64,000 bases of DNA from Yamagishiella unicocca (lineage: Eukaryota; Chlorophyta; Chlorophyceae; Chlamydomonadales; Volvocaceae), in NCBI GenBank assembly GCA_003116995.1, contig BDSL01000096.1, positions 1 through 64,000 of the forward strand, given 5' to 3'. The notes below the pieces were generated by a model. The model was given only the letters and a program-made list of their open reading frames with translations, was not told the origin of the DNA and ran no database searches. Position 1 is the first letter of the stretch. Each line of letters opens with the position of its first letter. Below, one piece after another: positions 56,611 to 64,000 of the stretch. The translations under genes and the position numbers were made by a program.

Positions 56611-59600
56611 TCAAGACGACTTCTTCCCTTTTTGTTCTTTCCTGAAATAACAAACACCAGCGCAGTTTCCCCCACACACACCGTTCCGCGTATCCGGGTT
56701 TTATGCCCACCCCCACCCCCTCCCGTTCCCCCTCGGCCCTTCCCCCACCTGCGGGCAAAGACCTCGAAGTAGTAGCTGCCCCCGTGCCAGATGGACGCGC
56801 TGGCAACCGCCGCCAGCAGCGCAGTGTGCGCCCAAAAGCTGCAAACAGCAGCCGGGCATCGTGGCACTAAAAACGTACTGCATGTACGAGATCTCGTACA
56901 GTTGCAGCGGCACGACAAGGGGTCAACACACGTACATGCTCCTGCGTCCCTTCCCGCCGCCTGCCCCCCTCCCACCCGCTCCCGCGCCCAGCTCCCCACC
57001 GCGGCCCCCCTCCCCTTCCCCCCGTGCACCAGCTACACTTCCCATGTCAAGTAATCGGTTCTTTTCCGACCCCCCCCCCCCGGGTCTGACGTCTCCCTCA
57101 CCTGTACCAGCACAGTAGCGCCACGGCGAAGGTTGTGGCGCAGAAGCACAGGTGCAGGCCCAGGTACACGGGGGGTTGCAGGGGCGGGGGGATGCGGCGG
57201 GCGATGGCGTGGAAGGTGCCCTGCGAGCTCCAGGGGGGGAGGAATACCCGTGTGAGGGACGGCGAGGAGACCCGGTTACATGACATAGGCGGGAGAGGGG
57301 GAGGGGGAGGGGGGGAGGGATACGACGGTGGCCGATACGACCAGGAGGTGAAGCGAGGGTGTGGAGGGATTGCAGTAGAAGCCTAGGCGGGGTTGAGGTT
57401 GGGATGCTGTTTGGTGACGAGCTAGCGAAAGACGTGCAGTGGGGTCGGGGGTGGTGTCGTCCCGCAAATCAGGTCGGTGCCATAGGTATGTGGACGCAAG
57501 CGGGGTTGCCACGATCTGGCAATCTCGGGGATGACTCGGGCCCTATGCGCTCGTGCATCCGCATCTCCCCCTTCGGGCCCCCCCCGCAACAAACACCCAC
57601 CACCACCTTCATACCAGCCATATCCTCTGTACGACAACCAACGGTAATAACTATTGAACCCCAACCGCCAACCCCCACCCCCCACTCCCAACACCCCCAA
57701 CTCAGCACCTTCTTTTGGCTCGTCACGTAGTTGAAGAGCGTACGGTAGCCGCGCTGCTGGATCTTGGCCCTGGAAGTGCCGTACGGCGGGGCCAGGGCGG
57801 GGCCCGAACAAGGGGGTGACGGGGGGCTGCTGCGCAGGGTTTCAGTCCATGGTGGATGCTGTAGCGGAGCAGTCGGTGGGGCCTGGAAGAGGACTACAGT
57901 GACACTGCAGCTACAGCCGGTGGGGCCTGGAAGAGGATTACAGTGACACTGCAGCTACAGCCGGTGGGGCCTGGAGGACTACAGTGACACTGCAGCTACA
58001 GCCGGTGGGGCCTGGAAGAGGATTACAGTGACACTGCAGCTACAGCCGGTGGGGCCTGGAGGACTACAGTGACACTGCAGCTACAGCCGGTGGGGCCTGG
58101 AAGAGGATTACAGTGACACTGCAGCTACAGCCGGTGGGGCCTGGAGGAGGGCTGCAGGCAGTCGAAGCGCAGGTCACCCCCACCTGGTCACCGCAGCAGC
58201 CCCGTCAGTTAACCCCATCCGCATCATGTCTGCTGAGCATGCTCTATTCCAGTGCGGCGCCCCCACCGCCGTACCCACCAGCGCCGTACATGCGGCTTCT
58301 TCTACGCTACTCCCAGCAGCTTACAGCCCCTACTACCAGCAAAACACACGTCTGTCCCCCCAACGCCCTTCAGGTTGCGGCAGCGCGGAGCAGCGCCGCG
58401 CGCCTCCACGTGCTCGCGCGCACGCCCTAGCCGTACGACATATCGTACACCGCGTCCGTACCTCGAGAAAACGAAGATCTTCAGGTAGTAGGCTAGGGCC
58501 CACGCGACGTAGAAGGCCATGGGCAGCAGGATGTTGGAGGCCACACCCGCCGAGTGCCATAGGGCCCTGCTGAGGGGGAAACCCGAGTACGAAGAAAAAC
58601 CCGCTTGGGACATACGTATGGGAGACGGAGCGGGGGTGGGCAAGGGGTTGGTGTGGGCCTCGGGTGGGCCTGGTGTGATGGCGGGTGGGTACTTCCTGAG
58701 TAAAGGGCGCTGGGGACGGTGGCCCCCCCACCCGGGTGCTCGAGCTGGGGAACGTCCACGTGGGTGTGGTGGCGAATCGCCCCTGTCGCCTCAAGCCAGC
58801 AACAAGCCGTGAAGCCAACAACAAGCCCCCCACACATCAGCGACGCCACGGACGACCAAACATCAACACCGCACGTCAACCCCCCCCCAGCCCCAAGAAA
58901 CTGGCTCCACAAGTTTGCCGGTCGTCCATCCCATTGCTCCAGCATGCGCCCGCATCCTCGCTGTCCGCCGACCATGCGCCCATTATCTTGTCGTTTTTCG
59001 TGTCACCGGTCTCACCGCCCCCCCCCCCCAAGCCATGGGGGCCAGGTTTGCCGGTAGTCAGTTCCAGTGCTCCAGCATGCGCCCACAAATTTGGTGTCCG
59101 ACGACCATGCACAACTATCCTGTCCTGTTGCGTAAATTGGTTTTTATACACCCCCCAGGCCATGCACCAGCTACACTTCCCGCGTCGAGTAACCGGTTCC
59201 CTTCTGTAACCCCCCGCCCCCCCCCGTCAAACCCGCTCGCCCACCTCTCCTCGCTCGTAGCCTCCTCCGGCGGCCCGAAGCGCCGCCGGTCGGCATGCCA
59301 CCTGCATGGCGCAGGGGGGTGGCCAGCCGAGGACGTGGACGAGTCCCAACCCACATGGGGCATGGCTGGAGCATCCCCCCCGCCCTCCGCTGCTCTCCAG
59401 CCCGCCGTTCCAAACATGTGTGCCAAACGCCTCCTAAAGAGTTTTATGATTTCGGTGCCGAGCCGACACACGGGTAGCCGAGCCTCTTATACCCTCCCCT
59501 CTTCTAAACGTTTTTTTCCGCATCCACGGATCTTCCTCGAAATTCCCCCCAAAATGCGCGTCCCCTGTAGTACTCGTCCCCCTCCCTGTAGTACTCGTCC

Positions 59601-61309
59601 CCCCGCCCATAGGCGCGCCCGAGGGGGGCAGCGACACGGGCCCACTCAGTTGAGTCCTCTGGGGAACGACCCTGGACTCGGGATGTCCCGGAGCAAGGCT
59701 GCACCAGCAGGCCGCATAGGGCCCCCTTGGCCCCCGCTTTTTAGGTAGGGCCCCCTTGCCGCCCGCTTCTGGGATAGGGCCCCCTTGCCCCCCGCTTTCG
59801 GGATAGGGCCCCCTTGGCCCCCGCTTTCGGGATAGGGCCCCTTGCCCCCCGCTTTCGGGATAGGGCCCACCTGAGCGACCAGGACACCAGCGCCGGCACC
59901 AGGTGGAGGAACAGGCTGGTCACCTGGGGGGGGAGTGAAGACCAGTTACAAGGGGGGGAGGGGGCCTGGGGTTCAGGGAATCTGCGGAGAGGTTCCAAGT
60001 GCCTAAACCAAGTCCTGCAGCCGGAATTCCAGACAATTGTCCCACACGTTTCCTTGTCGGAAATTGCTTATCTCTTACGTGCCGATCTATGGGCTCCCCC
60101 TCCTCCCCTCCCGCTCCCCCTCCGCTCCCCCCCCCACTCCCCCCCTACCCCCCCACCTTGTCCAGGTCATGGAAGACCAGCGAGTTGCGGAATGTGAGTA
60201 TGGACCAGGCCAGGGGGCCGGTGTTGTAGGAGAAGGTAACCTGGGGGGGAGGTGTGGGGAGAAGATCCAGTTACATGACGTAGGAGAAGGTGGCCAGGGG
60301 GGAGGGCGAGAAGACCCGATTACACAAGATAGGAGACGGAGGACGGCGCTGGGGGGGGTGACATAAAAGAACCGGTAACGCGACGGGGGAGATGTAGCGT
60401 GTGCATAGCCGGCGGGGGGGGGGCCGGCCTCACGCAGGCTGGTGGCAGGGCGGGCAGCAGCAGCAGCGGCAGCGCGGCAGCGCCCGGCTCCCTTTGCGCC
60501 GACCCATCCGACCCATCCGACCCATCCGGCCCAGCAGCAAACGCGGGCGCGGTCGAAGGCGCCCTCCGGTCTCGGTTCATGAGTTTCCCCCCTGGCCCGT
60601 CCTTCCCCCCTGCCCCCCGCCCCCTGGCCCCTCCTCCCCCCTCCCCCTAACACTCCCCCCCCACCAGCACCAACACACCTTGGCCAGCGGCGCCCACCTA
60701 GGCAGCACCCACAGCTGCAGCACCATCAGCAGGTTGGCGTAGTAGCAGAAGTCGTACTGCACGAGGGGGGGCGTGAAAACAGATGACGCGAAAAAGAAGA
60801 CAGGATAGTGGGCGCATGGTCGGCGCGGGGGGGGAGATCGGAGCGAGGAGGCGGGTTGGCAGGGTTAGGCTGAGGCGGGGAGGCCTGCGGAGGGGGGTTA
60901 CAAGTAAAGAACCGGAGGGGGGCTGCGTCGGAACGCGGGCTGGTTCTGCGAGGCAGGCCCACCTGATGCGCTAAGGTACGACCAGTATGTGGAACACCGA
61001 GGGGGTGGGGTCACCGGGGGTTCTCTGCTGTTGGCCGCGCCCCGGTGTCAGTCGGAGCTACCGGAGGCGAGAGCGCCTCCTGCCCCCTGCACCCCCCACC
61101 GCGGTATTTCTTTCGTATACGGGTTTTCCTTGACAGACACACACATCCTCGCGTACCAGGTAGTAGTGCCAGCGCCGGGAGAAGTACAGCGCCCAGCGCG
61201 CCGCCATTAGTACGGCACCCAGGCCGCCGTACAGCAGGTAGAAAGTCGACGGCGAGCGGCCCAGCCAGAAGGAACAGGTCCTACGGCTCGAGACCAGGGC
61301 GGTGTATGT

Positions 61310-61348
<39 letters not shown>

Positions 61349-64000
61349 CGCGTGTGTGTGTGCGTGTGCGCGTGTGTGTGTGTGTGTGTGTTTTTGAGGT
61401 TTCGACGGTGTCGCAGCGGGCAGCACGCGAGCTGCGGTATGCTGCTGGGCTGGTGCGTACCCAGTATGACCCCCCAAAACCCTCATGCTCCCCGTCCAAT
61501 GCCCCTCCCCGCCAAATACCCCTTCCCCCCCGGCCCCCCCTGGACTCACCACATCATGGTGGTTCCCAGCAGGAACGACAGCTTGTCCCGCAGCAGCAGC
61601 CCCCGAGGACCCAGCACCCGCCGGAACAGCCGCAGTCCCATCAGTCGGGTGACAAACTGCAGCCGCGGGGGGGGGAGGGGCGGAGGGGTGAAGGGGCGGA
61701 GGGGTGAAGGGGCGGAGGGGTGAAGGGGCGGAGGGGTGAAGGGGCGGAGGGGTGAAGGGGCGGAGGGGTGGAGGGGCGGAGGGGGGGAGGAACAGCAGCT
61801 GTCGGCGCAGCGCTGTCGGTTTTGAGAATACGACAGTAACCACCGCGTAACCGACCTGTCGTTCCGGTACCGTTGATGGGGGCGTCAGGTCAGGATGCGC
61901 GGCTTCGGAGCTGCCCCGGCGCTAGTGTGGCAGGAGCCCATGCACCAGGCGTTGGGGTGTCGGGGATTTGGGGTGTTGGGGATTTGGGGTATTGGGGATT
62001 TGGGGTGTTGGAAATTTGGGGGGTCGGGGATTTGGGGTGTTGGGGATTTGGGGTGTTGGGGATTTGGGGTGTTGGGGGTGCCCTTCCGTTGGGAGGTGCG
62101 GGGCATTCGGGTGTGAGGTTCGCATCGCGCAGCCCCGAAACCAGTCTAAGGCCCATTTCGGGCAGCTCCGAATCCCTGCCCTGCCCGTTCCCGCTCACAC
62201 CCTCTTTCCCAATCCACTGAGGCGGGAACGAGCAGACCCCGACATGACCCCGACATGACCCATCTCACCCGGCGCCGCTTCTGGGGCGTTCCCTGCGCCT
62301 CCCGCCGCTCCTCCTGCAGTTGAAACAAGCACCATGAGACCGCGGGGGCGGGGAGGCAGGGGTGAAACCCAGGAAGCCATATACGACATGCATGGAGAGG
62401 CCACCTGAAAACCCTAAAAACCCCAAAAACCCTTAAAACCCTGAAAAACGTAAACCGTAAAACCCTAGACCCCGACCTCTTGCCTGGCGGCCCTCATCTT
62501 ACATCCACATTCTTTCTGGGTCAGCTATAGCATTCGAACCAGCCGCCGGGCATATAGGGGCGGAGTCCGCCCCTCAGTTCCCCACCCCCGTAATACACGC
62601 CAGGCTCCGGCCTGCTTAATATTACTATTATTTATTCTTCAACCAGCCTCAGCCCATTCCCCAAGCTGGCCGTACAGGCGGGCCGCCCTGGCATACACCC
62701 CAGGCGCAAGCCGCCCCAACCCTAACCACCGAAAAGCGTTCCTACGCTCCCCCTAACCACCACCCTCCCACTACCCCCCCCCCACCACCTGCAGCTCGTG
62801 CAGCTGCTGCGGCAGTTCGTGGCACACCTCGTGCATGTCCACTACCGCCTCAGCGATGACGGCGGAGCGGCCGCCTGGGGGGAAGGGGTGGAGGAAGGGG
62901 GGAAGAGGAAGAGGGGGGAGAGGAGGGTGGGGAGAGGGGGGTGGAGGGAGAGGGGGGAGAGGAGGGGAGGGGGATTGCGAGAGGGGGGGTTACAATTATT
63001 GAACCGGTAACGCGACTGGGGAAATGCGAGAGGGGGGGGTGCGGTAACGCCACCTCTTGGTCTGGAACCCGCTGTAACCGTTACAACAACAACAACCGAG
63101 CCCGCACTGAGGGAGGGTAAAGGCATGTGTGCGTGCGTGTGTGTGTGTGAGGGGGAGAGAGCGAGTGCACGTGCACAGCCTAGCTAGCTCGGATACACGG
63201 CACCCGCACGGTGAACCCAGTTCGCCGCCCCGGCCATGTTGAGCTGGGCACGGAAATGGATGGCAGTGCATCACGCCGACAAGCGAAACCAACCGAAGGG
63301 CCTTCCTTGCTGCACAAATGACCATGAACTACTCCCACCCCTGCGCCCTAAAACATCCATACCACCTCAAACCCCACCCCACCCCAAACCCCAACCCAAA
63401 CCCCACCCCAAACCCAAACCCTAAAACCCACCCCCACCCCAAACCCAAACCCAAACCCAAACCCAAACCCACCCGCCAGGACGTCCAGGCAGCCCAGCAC
63501 CGCCTCCGCTGCTCGCTCCTCAGCGTCAGCCGCCGCCGCCGCCGCCGCCGCCGCCCCCCCGGCCCTCCGCTCGCGCGGCTTGGCGCCGCCCCCCCGCACT
63601 CGCTCGCGCCCGTCCTCATCCCCTCCCACGGCCACCACGCCGCCGGCCGACGCGAACGAGTCCATCGCGTCTATCAAGCCCAGCCCGAAATCCAGATCAA
63701 AATGCAGATCCATCGCATCGTCGTACGCGTCGTCCGAGTCGTCGTTCGCGTCGAGATCCCGCAGGTAGCAATCGCCGCCGTCGTCGCCGCCGCCGCCGCT
63801 GCTGCCGTGCCGTTCCGTGGATCGCTGCGCCGGCTGCTCGGCGCCGCCGCCGTCCCGTGGGTCTTCCTGGCGGGGGGGATGAGGACCGGCTCCCAGGCCG
63901 CTGCTGTTGCCGCGGCGACGGAGGCCTGGGGAGAAAACACCGCCACTGGCGGCTCCGCCATTGCCGGCTCCGCCATTGCCGATGGCAATGTTGCCAATGC
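56611..64000 (-). CDS. GPC1: glycerophosphocholine acyltransferase (GPC1/DUF2838), 5' end outside window
   Basis: GPC1 enzymes acylate glycerophosphocholine with acyl-CoA to lyso-PC in the ER. Minus-strand exons: to 63473 (open to 64000 or starting 63866), 62874-62789, 62313-62269, 61656-61550, 61280-61157, 60756-60679, 60240-60157, 59923-59871, 59301-59245, 58566-58462, 57769-57709, 57220-57102, 56838-56749 and 56641-56611. All phases agree (477 residues from 63866). The N-terminal part is acidic and low-complexity, followed by helices. The membrane core reads LRDKLSFLLGTTMMW, SFWLGRSPSTFYLLYGGLGA, RRWHYYLYDFCYYANLLMVL, NTGPLAWSILTFRNSLVFHD, VTSLFLHLVPALVSWSLRW, LPMAFYVAWALAYYLKIFVF, QQRGYRTLFNYV and SFWAHTALLAAVASASIWHG followed by YYFEVFARR. 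The tail KEQKGKKSS is Lys-rich. These match DUF2838 throughout. Several introns hold repeats. Confidence 0.92.
57874..58150 (+). repeat. tandem repeat of 40-45 bp in a GPC1-like intron
   Basis: Seven copies of GGTGGGGCCTGGAAGAGGAT plus TACAGTGACACTGCAGCTACAGCC; copies with and without the AAGAG segment partly alternate, so two subtypes exist. Confidence 0.9.
59729..59868 (+). repeat. 27-29-bp tandem repeat, 5 copies
   Basis: Five copies of GATAGGGCCCCCTTGCCCCC plus CGCTTTCG with small indels, ending at the donor of GPC1-like exon 8. The last copy merges with the splice site on the minus strand (GTGGGCCCTATC). Confidence 0.9.
61310..61392 (+). repeat. GT/CGTGTG microsatellite
   Basis: GTGTGCGCGTGTGCGTGTGC-type sequence running into pure GT and T5, just upstream (in the gene sense) of the acceptor at 61281 in a GPC1-like intron. 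Confidence 0.95.
61672..61790 (+). repeat. 16-bp purine-rich minisatellite
   Basis: Seven copies of GGGGCGGAGGGGTGAA, almost all purine on the + strand, next to exon 4 of the GPC1-like gene. Confidence 0.95.
61955..62085 (+). repeat. 17-bp minisatellite GGGGATTTGGGGTGTTG
   Basis: About seven copies with minor variants (TATTG, GGAAATTTGGGGGGTCG). Every unit holds two G4 runs on the + strand. Confidence 0.95.
62405..62475 (+). repeat. degenerate CCCTAAAA telomere-like tract
   Basis: AAAACCCTAAAAACCCCAAAAACCC and similar words (AAAACCCTAGACCCC). These are degenerate copies of the Chlamydomonas-type telomere unit CCCTAAAA in a GPC1-like intron. Confidence 0.7.
63358..63472 (+). repeat. AAACCC/CCCCA tract directly at a 5' splice site
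   Basis: (AAACCC)n mixed with CCCCACCCC and one CCCTAAAACCC; on the transcribed (minus) strand it reads GTGGGTTTGGGTTTGGGTTT and starts exactly at the donor that ends exon 1 at 63473. Confidence 0.9.

Noticed and set aside
56880..56925. Candidate extra GPC1-like exon with VVPLQLYEISYMQ
   Set aside because: No AG acceptor lies between the upstream in-frame stop and this stretch, and the flanking exons join perfectly without it (LLCWYR to SFWAHT).

Overview
The window looks like nuclear DNA of a GC-rich green alga of the Chlamydomonas/Volvox type (Volvocales). The evidence is dense GT-AG exon/intron genes, TGTAA (not AATAAA) poly(A) signals downstream of several stops, Ala/Gly/Gln-rich low-complexity protein inserts, (CCCTAAAA)-like interstitial repeats, a minisatellite in many of the longer introns, an L1-type LINE, and plant/algal gene families. 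Species cannot be fixed from sequence alone. A canonical RNA-silencing RNA-dependent RNA polymerase (RDR) is present; to my knowledge none is described in C. reinhardtii, so this may be a relative rather than that species.

Layout. 0-1.7 kb: fragments of an unidentified gene. 1.8-4.7 kb: 258-bp satellite array. 5.0-6.5 kb: 2-oxoglutarate/Fe(II) oxygenase-like gene, frame-disrupted, with a triplicated 3' segment. 7.4-9.7 kb: unidentified 6-exon gene with one 1-base frameshift. 9.7-10.6 kb: AT-rich island. 10.9-24.8 kb (+): RDR, 15 phase-consistent exons; its 4.6-kb ninth intron holds an antisense tRNA-Gln(CUG) and a 5'-truncated L1-like LINE. 25-28.2 kb: mostly gene-free, with a Ulp1/C48 protease remnant. 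28.8-31.4 kb (+): ABA4-like (DUF4281) carotenoid gene. 32.2-32.8 kb (-): ribosomal protein L29. 33.2-33.4 kb (-): possible small membrane protein. 34.8-43.1 kb (-): FAD/NAD(P)-binding oxidoreductase (plant renalase-like family), 12 exons. 44.2-49.0 kb (+): CRAL-TRIO (Sec14-like) protein with a C-terminal hydrophobic tail, 7 exons. 52.2-54.2 kb (+): glutamine-synthetase-like probable pseudoenzyme with an acidic tail. 56.6-64.0 kb (-): glycerophosphocholine acyltransferase (GPC1/DUF2838), 14 exons, running off the right edge.

The genes are ordinary housekeeping, lipid and pigment functions placed side by side; I see no operon-like pathway. The link worth attention is between silencing and transposition: an RDR gene carries a young LINE in the intron directly after its catalytic region. 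Exon models were built by hand from splice sites, family motifs and reading phase. Where I say phase-consistent, the exon lengths add up to an uninterrupted frame.
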